NCBI GenBank assembly: GCA_022825885.1
Contig: JAJDVY010000038.1
Coordinates: 1-55,000 of the forward strand
Direction of reading: 5' to 3'
Source: Nitrospirales bacterium
GTDB lineage: Bacteria > Nitrospirota > Nitrospiria > Nitrospirales > UBA8639
Length of the DNA: 55,000 bases
In this document: positions 9,901 through 16,268 of the stretch, in pieces
Layout: every line of letters begins with the position of its first letter
Numbering within the stretch: position 1 is the first letter of the stretch
Made by a program: the position numbers and the translations under genes
The notes under the pieces: generated by a model
The model's input: the letters and a program-made list of their open reading frames with translations, nothing else
Databases searched by the model: none
Told to the model about the DNA's origin: nothing

Positions 9901-10264
9901 AGGAGACGACTTTGCGGTGACGGCTGGCTGGGGACATTTCGGAACAGGTGATACCGTCATGCCGGGCCAAGGCCGCATCGTCGAACGCGCCTACACACCG
10001 GACGAAAAGGCCGCAATGGGCGATAACATCCCCACGCTCGGCGAAACCACCTTCGACATCTACCTGAACGACCGCACCTTCTGGCGCAACGTCCCTGCTG
10101 CCGTCTGGACCTACAAACTCGGCGGCTACCAGGTCCTCAAGAAATGGCTCTCCTACCGCGAACGCGCCATCCTTGACCGCCCCCTCAAACCCGAAGAAGT
10201 CCAGCACTTCGCCGACACCGCAAGACGGATTGCGGCGATATTGGACATCGTACGAGAAAAATAA
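6908..10264 (+). CDS. Single-chain restriction-modification enzyme (adenine methyltransferase with PD-ExK-like N-terminus)
   Basis: The 1118-residue protein carries the adenine-methylase motifs DPCCGTG (391-397, SAM binding) and NPPY (514-517, catalysis). The N-terminal region has a plausible nuclease site: Asp68 in HPDF, and Glu94/Lys96 in VVEVKP. The last 90 residues (VWTYKLGGYQVLKKWL) resemble the C-terminal domain of Type ISP restriction enzymes, which contributes to target recognition. No helicase motifs are seen, unlike true Type ISP enzymes, so a Type IIG-like architecture is inferred. The enzyme should methylate and, at unmodified sites, cut DNA. The start is the first of ATGATGCGAATG at 6908; the ribosome site is weak. 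There is no separate specificity or restriction gene, and accessory genes follow, which is consistent with acquisition by transfer. Confidence 0.82.
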   Translation: MMRMNTKLTAAVETYLTDLRRVSASGGATGERSNYGPLANLLNAVGAMLNPKVFCVGELADQGAGHPDFGLYAAKQVQKGRPREGQLPECGVVEVKPVDDPAWLTAEGAQVSRYWNRYRLVLVTNMRDFVLVGEDADGRPAKLETFCLAENAEDFRLSLEHPRAFAQEIGAGLGEYLSRALSHRATLTEPKDLAWLLASYARDGLARVEATSDTPLLTAVRSALEVALGVRFEDERGARFFHSTLVQTLFYGIFSAWVLWARSRPAPAGRFDWRTAVWHLRAPVLRALFHQLSGPSRLRRLDLVEVMDWTAAALDRVDRAAFFTRFNEGEAVPYFYEPFLEAFDPDLRKQLGVWYTPGEVVRYMVARVDKALKDDLGILDGLAAENVYVLDPCCGTGAYLAEVLRRIATSLRGQGLGALAGARVKQAAMERVFGFEIMPAPFVVAHLQVGLTMQDLDAPLVADGTERAGVFLTNALTGWEPRTAKPLPFPELEEERDRAERVKQETPILVIIGNPPYNGFAGMAVDEERALSDAYRTTKQVRRPEGQGLNDLYVRFFRMAERRITEKTGQGVVCFISNYSWLDGLSFTGMRERYLEAFDVVRIDNLHGDRIISEYAPDGRTSETVFALPGQSSGIKVGTSIALFSKSGTTASAKSTHILYRDFHQAKATERRQALQDSLDVSAIDAGYSKLEPDLRLGLPFKQLIVSENWFDWPALPDLFPKSFPGVQTSRDGFLVDTDLDRLKVRVADYFDEMLSHEEIARRYPGVMKTTARFDARAVRDTLLARGEPDEGAFIRHAYRPFDNRWLYWEADTKLLDEKRADYRPHVFDGNLWLSAAQHLRKGAEESQTCFTLHIGARHLIERGAHWFPAWLRDDSLGVSALGLCSNISNVAQRYLERVSASVGDLFYHVLAVLHDPAYREANAGALRMGWPRIPLPNWPDGDTEGAAKALAASAVRGRELARLLDPEVPVPGVTQGPLRPEIATIAVPATADGRNMTGDDFAVTAGWGHFGTGDTVMPGQGRIVERAYTPDEKAAMGDNIPTLGETTFDIYLNDRTFWRNVPAAVWTYKLGGYQVLKKWLSYRERAILDRPLKPEEVQHFADTARRIAAILDIVREK

Positions 10265-10353
10265 GAGGAGACAAATGACATGACCCAAAAGCTGAAGCCG
10301 CGATGTATGGCTGTCCGACCTACAAGGCTCGTTGAATAGATGAAGGAAGGGGC

Positions 10354-10917
10354 ATGTATGATTTTATAGTCGAAAACCCTAGGAAGTTCGTAGAGATAGC
10401 GGCAATTGTGGTGATGGCGTTAGCTACGGTTGTTTTAGCATGTTTCACATTGTGGCTTGCGCTGGAGAGTAGATGGAGCGGGAAAGATGCAAAGAAGCCG
10501 CGTTTGAGTGCAAAACTGAAACCAAAGGCTGACTGTGGAGAGTTCATGGATCTCGTGATATGTAATGTAGGAAAAGGTGTAGCATTGAACGTTGCCTTTC
10601 ATATCGAAGGATTGGACGAAGAAGACTTTGATCGCTATGAGATAAAAGTGTGAGGAACCTCTAGGCCCATCAATTTCCTAGTGTCAAAGGAATCTGAAAT
10701 CTGTGATTTTGGGGTTAATCATATTTTATTTGCACAAGAGAAAAACCATCAGCCCTTGAAGCCTTTTTTAGTGAAGCTGGCATATGAGGATATAGACGGC
10801 AAAAGATACGAAGAAACGTGTCAGGTTGATGTTCGTCGATTTGATGGTTTGGCGTGGCGACAGATGAAGGCTATAGAGGAAATAGCAAAATCCTTAATAT
10901 CCCCGCAGAGCGGCTGA
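10354..10917 (+). pseudogene. Membrane-anchored hypothetical protein interrupted by an in-frame TGA
   Basis: A 188-codon frame starts at an ATG with a good AAGGAAGGGG ribosome site. It encodes an N-terminal membrane segment (IAAIVVMALATVVLACFTLWLAL, residues about 17-39) and a soluble domain. A single TGA at 10651-10653 interrupts it. The frame resumes without shift (GTSRPINFL, then about 80 more residues to the stop at 10917). The joined sequence reads as one domain of the kind used by small anchored proteins of unknown function. A GTG at 10681 could restart translation of the second half. A Trp codon (TGG) mutated to TGA is the simplest explanation. I do not recognise a function. It follows the restriction-modification gene by 89 bases. 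Confidence 0.65.
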
Positions 10918-10944
10918 TCAAAGCGTAAGCCGACAAGCCGGGCC

Positions 10945-10976
10945 GTCGGATTACGCCTACGGCTAATCCGACCTAC
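10945..10976. repeat. Dispersed repeat family C (hairpin GTCGGATTA / TAATCCGAC)
   Basis: GTCGGATTACG and CTAATCCGACCTAC are the arms of a compact hairpin. Degenerate relatives occur at 49946-49977 and 50108-50143. A partial family B motif (GTCATCCCCG) follows at about 10992-11001. The hairpin may also serve as a transcription end for the gene before it. Confidence 0.6.
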
Positions 10977-11025
10977 AGGACTTCTTCACTCTGTCATCCC
11001 CGTATATTTTTAAGCGTGAAGCCGA

Positions 11026-11483
11026 TTATAGATTTTGAAGATGCGTGAAGTTCACCACCGTATCCCGTCCTTTGGCCAATGCCGCGAGATAGAGGTCAAG
11101 ATCTACGGTCAGCAGCGGGGTTTCCGCAGTCACAACCTCCAGAGTGCCGCGTCGGTCAACCCAAGCCGCTTGAATGCGTTGTTGCGCGAGGCGACCGTGC
11201 TGGCGACGACGACTTCCTTGCTCTCTTGGATGATGAACTTGAGTCTGTCGAAGAAGCGGGAACGTTCAGGTTCTTTATGTTGAGCGAGCAGGTTGGATGT
11301 TTCGGTAAGCGTATTTGGAGTGACAAATACCTGCTCTGGGTAGAGCAGGTTAATCAGGTTATCGAAATCTTCCCCTGTGAATCTTCGCAATCGGCGATGC
11401 TTGGCGATCAGGTCTCTCCCGACACTGCCTACGATGAGTAACAGGAGAAGGTTCGTATCGATAAAGAACCCGGAAGGAGTCAT
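11026..11483 (-). pseudogene. PIN-domain toxin gene with a frameshift near its 3' end
   Basis: The frame from ATG 11483 encodes a PIN-domain protein (FIDTNLLLLL at the N-terminus, first catalytic Asp) and meets a TGA at 11130-11132 after LTDAAL. Adding one base near 11141-11146 restores a typical PIN ending: LEVVTAETPLLTVDLDLYLAA, then KGRDTVVNF, stopping at 11026. The span is 458 bases, one short of a multiple of three, as expected for a single-base deletion. The last acidic residue of the active site lies beyond the break, so the truncated product should be inactive as an RNase. The gene follows its small partner by four bases. Confidence 0.75.
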
Positions 11484-11487
11484 GAAC

Positions 11488-11802
11488 TCATTGAGAAACA
11501 GTCAGGACGCGATCCTTGAGCGATAGCACCTGACCGCTATCGTCATTGATGCACACCAGTTTATAGGAGCGTACTGCAGGTCGGTTGGTGTTGCGCTCGG
11601 TTAGGGGGTTGGCGAGGGCCTCGGCTATGGGATTCCGAAATTTTTCGTAATTCCACGGTCGCGAGAAACCGATGGTGACTTCCCAGTTGTTTGACGTGTC
11701 GTTGAACTCAACTTCTTCCAGGCCGACGTTTGTGATCGTTTCAGCAGTGAAGAGTTCAGTAATATAATTTTTTGCCGTTTGCACGGCTTCCTTTACATCC
11801 AT
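11488..11802 (-). CDS. Small acidic protein paired with the PIN gene (antitoxin candidate)
   Basis: The product has 104 residues, starting MDVKEAVQTAKNYITELF and continuing with NNWEVTIGFSRPWNY. It has no membrane segment and no recognisable DNA-binding motif. The ATG at 11802 was preferred because the conserved-looking part starts there; ATG 11814 is an alternative four codons upstream. It ends four bases before the frameshifted PIN gene, the arrangement of a toxin-antitoxin pair. The antitoxin role rests only on this linkage. If the PIN gene is dead, this partner may be a relic that is still intact. Confidence 0.6.
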   Translation of the reverse strand: MDVKEAVQTAKNYITELFTAETITNVGLEEVEFNDTSNNWEVTIGFSRPWNYEKFRNPIAEALANPLTERNTNRPAVRSYKLVCINDDSGQVLSLKDRVLTVSQ

Positions 11803-11899
11803 TCCAGCCCCCATTCCATCGAATGGTGCAATCGTAGCACCGTGCGGCGGTCGAGACAAGGAAGATGCCTCGTGGAGAATTTGTATGTATATGTGAGTA

Positions 11900-12028
11900 A
11901 TGGTGTCAACCCAAAGCCGAAATGTCCCCTTTGGCCTGATCTCTCAGGAGGCCGATATCGGACGAGAAGCCGAGACGAGGGAATGGATAGAGGGCATGGC
12001 CGAGGATATCCGTGATGAAGCGCGGTGA
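11900..12028 (+). CDS. Very short unrecognised frame upstream of the second PIN pair
   Basis: An ATG at 11900 opens a 42-codon frame with a charged helical C-terminus (REAETREWIEGMAEDIRDEA). It has no clear ribosome site. The C-terminal part looks like a real protein end, perhaps the remains of an antitoxin or CopG-type protein, but I cannot identify it. It may be a chance frame or a decayed gene. Confidence 0.22.
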   Translation: MVSTQSRNVPFGLISQEADIGREAETREWIEGMAEDIRDEAR

Positions 12029-12065
12029 AGTCTGGTAGGTCTGATCGACCTAGGGATCATTGCAA

Positions 12066-12097
12066 TACTGATGATCGCATGGCACGATCATCCAGTA
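12066..12097. promoter_or_regulatory. Long palindrome, candidate operator of the PIN/partner operon
   Basis: TACTGATGATCG (12066-12077) and CGATCATCCAGTA (12085-12097) are inverted repeats with one extra base, around the spacer CATGGCA. The palindrome ends 17 bases before the ATG of the PIN gene. Toxin-antitoxin operons are usually autorepressed at such sites. Confidence 0.6.
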
Positions 12098-12113
12098 CTC
12101 GAATGCTCGTCTC

Positions 12114-12626
12114 ATGGATGATATGCCCGAGATGAATCCCACCGCATACATCGAGACATCGGTTGTCAGTTACCTCACTGCGCGACCTTCCCGAGATGTC
12201 GTGATTGCCGCGTATCAGGAGGTGACGCGCGAATGGTGGCGTAGGGCTCCGCGCAGGTTCGATCTTGTTGCGTCAGAGCTTGTCGTCACGGAAGCTGGTG
12301 CAGGCGACACGGATGCCGCCCGAACTCGTCTGAAGTCGCTCGAAGCCGTTACGCTTCTCGACGCGACCTCGGACGCGGAAGAACTTGCCCGGAACCTGCT
12401 TGATCTCGGGGCAGTTCCGCGCAAGGCTGCTGCAGATGCCGCGCATATTGCCATTGCAGCAACGAATGGAATCGATTATCTGATAACGTGGAATTTCCAA
12501 CATATCGCCAATGCCACCATGCGGTCTAGGATCGAACGGGTATGCCGACTGGCGGGTTATGAGCCACCTGTCATCTGTACCCCTAACGAACTTATGGAGC
12601 CCGACGATGCAGACGACGCAGATTGA
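12114..12626 (+). CDS. PIN-domain toxin-like protein
   Basis: The 170-residue protein begins its PIN fold with AYIETSVVSYL and continues with acidic residues at ELVVTEAG and AADAAHIAIA, then YLITWNFQHIAN. This is a VapC-like metal-dependent RNase fold, where four acidic residues bind Mg2+ or Mn2+; Glu replaces the usual first Asp. VapC toxins cut tRNA or rRNA when freed from their antitoxin. The start could be ATG 12114 or, 18 bases later, ATG 12132; neither has a strong ribosome site. The next gene overlaps it by 20 bases, so the pair is translationally coupled. The toxin-first order is unusual for VapBC. Confidence 0.75.
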   Translation: MDDMPEMNPTAYIETSVVSYLTARPSRDVVIAAYQEVTREWWRRAPRRFDLVASELVVTEAGAGDTDAARTRLKSLEAVTLLDATSDAEELARNLLDLGAVPRKAAADAAHIAIAATNGIDYLITWNFQHIANATMRSRIERVCRLAGYEPPVICTPNELMEPDDADDAD

Positions 12627-12801
12627 TCCAATCATTGCTGAAGTCCGAGCCGTGCGAGACGATCACGCGGCCCGGTTCGGCTACGACGTGGAAGCTATTT
12701 TCAGGGATATTCGATCCAGGCAGGCGGCTTCTGGTCGTGCATATGTCCGCTATCCCGCCCGCCGTGCAGTTTCCCAGTCGGAAGGCCATGCGACACCGTA
12801 G
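12607..12801 (+). CDS. Small partner of the PIN protein (antitoxin candidate)
   Basis: The product has 64 residues and starts MQTTQIDPIIAEVRAVRDDH, then FGYDVEAIFRDIRSRQ. The predicted helices and the C-terminal tyrosine/arginine motif (RAYVRYPARRA) are typical of the small proteins encoded directly after this type of PIN gene. Its ATG lies inside the PIN gene, 20 bases before the toxin stop. The antitoxin function is inferred from size, overlap and order; no DNA-binding motif is evident. Confidence 0.62.
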   Translation: MQTTQIDPIIAEVRAVRDDHAARFGYDVEAIFRDIRSRQAASGRAYVRYPARRAVSQSEGHATP

Positions 12802-12803
12802 CG

Positions 12804-12929
12804 CTACCCCTGTTTCTTTGGCGGCGGGGGTGGAGGCGGTGGTGGCTTGACGGCCGTCGTGGGTTTTGGCGACACGCTCTCATTCACGCTTGCTCTCTTC
12901 GTTGGCGGTGGTGTCGGTTCCTTGGCCAT
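12804..12929 (-). CDS. 41-residue proline-rich protein
   Basis: ATG 12929 is preceded by AAGGAG at the right distance. The product starts MAKEPTPPPTKRASVNESV and ends in eight consecutive prolines followed by KKQG. It is basic, without a membrane segment or signal. The strong ribosome site and the three-base gap from the gene before it argue that it is translated. Eight consecutive prolines would stall ribosomes without EF-P. Its function is unknown. Confidence 0.55.
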   Translation of the reverse strand: MAKEPTPPPTKRASVNESVSPKPTTAVKPPPPPPPPPKKQG

Positions 12930-12932
12930 GGG

Positions 12933-13091
12933 TTACTCCTTAGTCTCTTTAAGGAGCCGGCCGGTCTCCTCCGGTTGCCTCCAGCCTTGCTTCAACCTTG
13001 GTGGTTCGAAATCGATGTCGGCAACTTCCGGCATGGACAACAAGTCAGCGACACTTGCTTCTTTTTCTGTGTTCTCTGGGTCGTCTTTCAT
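12933..13091 (-). CDS. 52-residue acidic protein downstream of yqgE
   Basis: The frame from ATG 13091 encodes a highly charged peptide (MKDDPENTEKEASVADLL, then MPEVADIDFEPPRLKQGW), ending KETKE. The frame extends upstream to the yqgE stop codon, to which it is in phase (GKAFLVHL precedes the ATG), so it may be a read-through continuation or a former fusion. Its last codons overlap the ribosome site of the proline-rich gene. No homologous family is recognised. Confidence 0.45.
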   Translation of the reverse strand: MKDDPENTEKEASVADLLSMPEVADIDFEPPRLKQGWRQPEETGRLLKETKE

Positions 13092-13121
13092 GAGGTGAAC
13101 GAGGAAGGCTTTGCCGCCGGC

Positions 13122-13685
13122 TCAATTCATCTGCGGGTCGGCGGGCATGTCGGCGTACAGGGCCATGTTCTCACCCAGGGATCTGAGGATATTGCCCCAC
13201 AGGCGATGGTGGTCCTTGCCGAACATCGTGGTGGTGTCGGCCGGTACCGTCAGCCATGATCCGGTTCGCATTTCGTTTTCCAGTTGGCCGGGCGCCCAGC
13301 CCGAATATCCCATGAAGGCGCGAACGTTTCCCAGGGACGATGGATCTTGTAACAGATCCTCCAGGACTTTCTTCATGTCGCCGCCCATATAGACGCCGTT
13401 GAAGACGTGGTGGGAGTTTTCCGGTCCTTCGGGTGTCCGATAGAGGAGCAGGAGATTGTTGCGTTGGACCGGGCCTCCGGAAAAGACCCTGTACTGTTGG
13501 CCTTCCAGGATGGGGACTTGTGGGAGGACTTCGGTGATATTGATCTCCGTCGGCCGGTTGACGACGACGCCGAGTGCGCCTTCCGGACCGTGTTTGCACA
13601 GCAGGATGACGGTCTGCCGGAAATTCGGGTCGCGCAGGCCGGGGCTTGCCACCAGGAAGATGCCTTTGCCAAGCGGGATATCCAT
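13122..13685 (-). CDS. YqgE/AlgH family protein (UPF0301)
   Basis: The 187-residue protein starts MDIPLGKGIFLVASPGLRD and continues with the family motifs VILLCKHGPEGALGVVVNRP and VFSGGPV, then YMGGDM and GYSGWAPGQLE. The family is widespread in Gram-negative bacteria and has a known fold but no agreed biochemical function. The start at 13685 was chosen because the family motif begins there and GGATGG precedes it; the frame remains open further upstream but only as overlap with the next gene. It follows the YggX-like gene after one base, so the two are coupled. Confidence 0.9.
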   Translation of the reverse strand: MDIPLGKGIFLVASPGLRDPNFRQTVILLCKHGPEGALGVVVNRPTEINITEVLPQVPILEGQQYRVFSGGPVQRNNLLLLYRTPEGPENSHHVFNGVYMGGDMKKVLEDLLQDPSSLGNVRAFMGYSGWAPGQLENEMRTGSWLTVPADTTTMFGKDHHRLWGNILRSLGENMALYADMPADPQMN

Positions 13686-13686
13686 C

Positions 13687-13959
13687 CTATGTTCGATAGT
13701 CTTTGAATTCCGCGTCGGCGTCAGGCAGCTTGAAAAACGCCCGCATTTGTTTTTTGAGCGTGGCGCGGCCATTTTCGTCACCGAGGTTCAGGTGGTATTC
13801 GTTGATGACCATGGTCTTGACCCCGCCGGGTTTGTTCCATTCGGTCCAACAGTTCAGGCAGACGCTGTTCTTGATTTCTTCTTCGAGTTTTCCCATGAAC
13901 AGGGGCTCGGTTATTTTTTCCGCCGGCTGTTCACATTTGAGACATTGAATCTCCGACAT
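13687..13959 (-). CDS. YggX-like Fe(II)-trafficking protein with a zinc-ribbon N-terminus
   Basis: The 90-residue product combines two CxxC pairs (Cys6/Cys9 and Cys34/Cys37) with a YggX-type core (CWTEWNKPGGVKTMVINEY, then LKKQMRAFF). YggX proteins protect Fe-S clusters from oxidative damage and take part in iron trafficking. Classical YggX has one conserved cysteine and no ribbon, so the added pairs suggest a metal site of its own. The ATG has a strong AAGGAGGAA site. It is the first gene of a minus-strand group with yqgE and two tiny genes. Confidence 0.75.
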   Translation of the reverse strand: MSEIQCLKCEQPAEKITEPLFMGKLEEEIKNSVCLNCWTEWNKPGGVKTMVINEYHLNLGDENGRATLKKQMRAFFKLPDADAEFKDYRT

Positions 13960-14070
13960 AACGGTTCCTCCTTGTCTGCAATCTTCTTGGCGTCTTTTGG
14001 ACGTCTGTGTGTTCCCAGGTCATGAATCTTAGCATGCCGGATAAAAGTCTGAAAAGGAGAAGCCCGTTGA

Positions 14071-14099
14071 TTGACGTGACCCGGTGATCATGCTAGAAA
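14071..14099 (+). promoter_or_regulatory. Promoter of tRNA-Leu
   Basis: TTGACG (14071-14076), a 17-base spacer and TAGAAA (14094-14099) lie 13 bases before the tRNA 5' end. Confidence 0.55.
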
Positions 14100-14112
14100 A
14101 CAGGAATCGGGT

Positions 14113-14199
14113 GCCCGGATGGCGGAACTGGCAGACGCGCCAGACTCAAAATCTGGTTCTCGCAAGAGAGTCCGAGTTCGACCCTCGGTCCGGGCACCA
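14113..14199 (+). tRNA. tRNA-Leu (anticodon CAA)
   Basis: The 87-nt sequence folds as a class II tRNA: acceptor GCCCGGA pairs with TCCGGGC, A is the discriminator, and CCA is encoded. The anticodon stem CCAGA/TCTGG encloses CTCAAAA, giving anticodon CAA, which reads UUG. The variable arm and T arm (GAGTTCGACCC) are typical. Confidence 0.96.
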
Positions 14200-14225
14200 T
14201 CATAAAGATTTCAAAGAGAAACCCC

Positions 14226-14254
14226 TTGACACTGTTTGAGCAGATCACTATAGT
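14226..14254 (+). promoter_or_regulatory. Strong sigma-70-type promoter of the secreted protein gene
   Basis: TTGACA (14226-14231), a 17-base spacer and TATAGT (14249-14254) form a near-consensus promoter. About 115 bases of leader follow before the ATG at 14372. Confidence 0.7.
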
Positions 14255-14371
14255 TAGGACACTTTAGGACTGGACAACAACCTAAGTCTCGAAGAAGGAC
14301 TGATTATTCCAGCTATCATTCCTTATTATTAGTGTTCGATTATTAACTTACACTTCCTAAGGAGGAGCCAC

Positions 14372-15127
14372 ATGCGGAAGTTAGGGTATTTTGGAGCAGC
14401 AATCATTCTTGTAGGCTCAGTTAGCGTAGCAGTGGCGCAAGAGCGTGCGCCTCAACACTCCGGCTTCGGCACGGGTGTTGGAGAATCTCAAGGGTCTGGA
14501 ACGCGCTCCCGTGTCTTCGACCAGGATGACATGGAACGTTATCTTTCAGCTCCTGAGACGATTCAGGGAGAAGTGGTGGCCATCGATTATGCGGCGGGCA
14601 AACTGTATCTTGACATGGGCGGCAGTTCTCATGATGAACGCCAGACCCTGCGCGGCGGTTTGAACTTGAAGGAACTGTGGTTTGATGCCGAAACCAACAT
14701 GGAGAACCTCAAGGCCGTGAACAAAGGGGATTATGTCGCCGTTTCCGCCAAGGACGAAACCACTGCATCGCAGAAGTTCAGTACGGGCCGGAAAATGGTT
14801 CGTACCGTGTACGTTCTCGAAGGGTCCCAGGTGCTTGGTGGCGCAGATAATCCGGATTTCGGCGGCGGGTTAGGTCAACGTCCGGATCCCACCAATTTCC
14901 GTGGCATTGCGACCCCGACGGCCGGCTACACCGGTGTTCCTGAGGGCGGTCTGCAGGAAGGTGCCGTGCAGGGAGGGATTACCTCCAGCCTTGGCACCGT
15001 GACGGGTGCCGCGCCTTGCTGGCAATGCGCTCCTCAGCCGGATACGGTGAACAAGAGAATCGACAAAACGATTGCCACCGATTACGGTGACAAGCGGGAT
15101 AACTTCAACAAAGGGACAGTGCAATAA
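14372..15127 (+). CDS. Secreted protein of unknown function
   Basis: The 251-residue product has a clear signal peptide (MRKLGYFGAAIILVGSVSV, cleavage after AVA-QE). The mature part has a beta-rich segment (IQGEVVAIDYAAGKLYLDMG, then DYVAVSAKDE) resembling a small OB-like or DUF5666-type fold. It is followed by a glycine-rich, low-complexity half with a CWQC motif near the end. The AAGGAGGAG ribosome site, near-consensus promoter and strong terminator mark it as a single-gene, probably highly expressed unit. Periplasmic or extracellular location is expected. I do not recognise the family. Confidence 0.8.
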   Translation: MRKLGYFGAAIILVGSVSVAVAQERAPQHSGFGTGVGESQGSGTRSRVFDQDDMERYLSAPETIQGEVVAIDYAAGKLYLDMGGSSHDERQTLRGGLNLKELWFDAETNMENLKAVNKGDYVAVSAKDETTASQKFSTGRKMVRTVYVLEGSQVLGGADNPDFGGGLGQRPDPTNFRGIATPTAGYTGVPEGGLQEGAVQGGITSSLGTVTGAAPCWQCAPQPDTVNKRIDKTIATDYGDKRDNFNKGTVQ

Positions 15128-15158
15128 GAGCTGATCCCGGCGGGAAAAGTTGTAGATT

Positions 15159-15206
15159 CAAAGAGAGCGTGTCGGCGTTGTTGCCGGCACGCTCTCTTTG
15201 TTTGTG
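15159..15206 (+). terminator. Strong intrinsic terminator
   Basis: CAAAGAGAGCGTGTCGGC and GCCGGCACGCTCTCTTTG form an 18-bp hairpin around GTTGTT, followed by TTTGTG. It lies 32 bases after the stop of the secreted protein gene. Confidence 0.85.
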
Positions 15207-15269
15207 TGACGGATCCGGTAATCGTCCGGTCCGTTCATCGCTTTACCCCTATGAAAGAGTTCGGAGACA

Positions 15270-15515
15270 ATGAGCCAGGAAGTTGATTCCCATGCCGTGT
15301 TGGACCTCCGGGGCGTGATCTGTCCGTACAATTTCGTCAAAACCAAACTACGGCTGGAAACGATGGAGCCCGGACAGGTCCTGGAGGTCTTTCTGGATGA
15401 CGGGGAGCCCATCAGAAACGTCCCGCAGAGCGTCGAAAACGAAGGCCACAATATTGTTCGGTGTGAGGTAGCCGGCTCGTATCATCGTGTCTTCATTCAG
15501 AAGGCCGATGACTGA
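15270..15515 (+). CDS. TusA-family sulfur carrier protein
   Basis: This 81-residue protein has the TusA core: LDLRGVICPYN with the acceptor Cys18, then an amphipathic helix (VKTKLRLETM) and the VLEVFLDDGEP strand. TusA proteins carry persulfide sulfur on this Cys for tRNA thiolation, molybdenum cofactor synthesis or sulfur oxidation; which applies here cannot be told. Its 3' end overlaps the convergent rsmI gene by 23 bases. Confidence 0.88.
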   Translation: MSQEVDSHAVLDLRGVICPYNFVKTKLRLETMEPGQVLEVFLDDGEPIRNVPQSVENEGHNIVRCEVAGSYHRVFIQKADD

Positions 15516-16227
15516 CTTCCGGTTGTTGTTCCTGCCTGATCCGTTTTGTCCGTTTCTCTTTTCCCTGGATGACGAGCGTCATTTCTCCTTTGAACACTCG
15601 GGATGAATATGAGGAAAGAATGTCTTGGGCTGTGCCTCGAATGATTTCTTCGTGGGTTTTTGTGAGTTCCCGGCCGATGGCAACCCGCCGGTCTCCGAAG
15701 ATTTCCCGGATGACCAGAAGTGTCGCCTTTATCCGGTGAGGTGTTTCAAACAGGATGATGCTTTTGGAATCCTCACGCAGGCTTTCCAGGAGGCGGGTCC
15801 GGGCCGCTGGTTTCTTGGGCAGGAATCCGATAAACGTAAATGCATCGGTTGGTAATCCGGCAACGGAGATGGCGGCGAGCACTGAAGAGGGACCAGGAAT
15901 CGGGACAATCGGGAAATCCCTGGCAATGGCGCGGGTCACCAGGTAATAACCCGGGTCTGAAATGAGCGGTGTGCCGGCATCCGAAACCAGGGCGATAGAC
16001 TGTTCTTCTTGCAAAAATTCAAGGAGAACCGGAGTTTTTTCTTCTTTGTTGAAATCATGATAACTTGTCAGACGGGTATGGATTTGGTAATGGCGACAGA
16101 GTTTTTGGGTATGACGGGTATCCTCGGCCGCGATGACCGATACTTCCTGTAAAACCCTGAGGGCTCGGAACGTGAGGTCTTCCAGGTTTCCGATCGGTGT
16201 ACTGACGAGATACAAGGTTCCCGGCAT
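15493..16227 (-). CDS. rsmI: 16S rRNA (cytidine-1402-2'-O)-methyltransferase RsmI
   Basis: The 244-residue product starts MPGTLYLVSTPIGNLEDLTF and contains ALVSDAGTPLISDPGY, PGPSSVLAAISVAGLP and FIGFLPKK, the motifs of the RsmI branch of tetrapyrrole-methylase-like enzymes. It uses SAM to 2'-O-methylate C1402 in the 30S decoding centre. The family's normal start is at 16227; codons upstream show no similarity. A near-consensus promoter lies upstream. Confidence 0.95.
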   Translation of the reverse strand: MPGTLYLVSTPIGNLEDLTFRALRVLQEVSVIAAEDTRHTQKLCRHYQIHTRLTSYHDFNKEEKTPVLLEFLQEEQSIALVSDAGTPLISDPGYYLVTRAIARDFPIVPIPGPSSVLAAISVAGLPTDAFTFIGFLPKKPAARTRLLESLREDSKSIILFETPHRIKATLLVIREIFGDRRVAIGRELTKTHEEIIRGTAQDILSSYSSRVFKGEMTLVIQGKEKRTKRIRQEQQPEVSHRPSE

Positions 16228-16268
16228 AAAAAGGCCTTTGTTCGGTTGAGTTTGGCGTACGGACGGCC

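Noticed and set aside
10681-10917. Independent 78-codon gene starting at GTG
   Set aside because: It is in the same frame as the preceding gene and completes its domain, so a split single gene is more likely, though reinitiation is possible.
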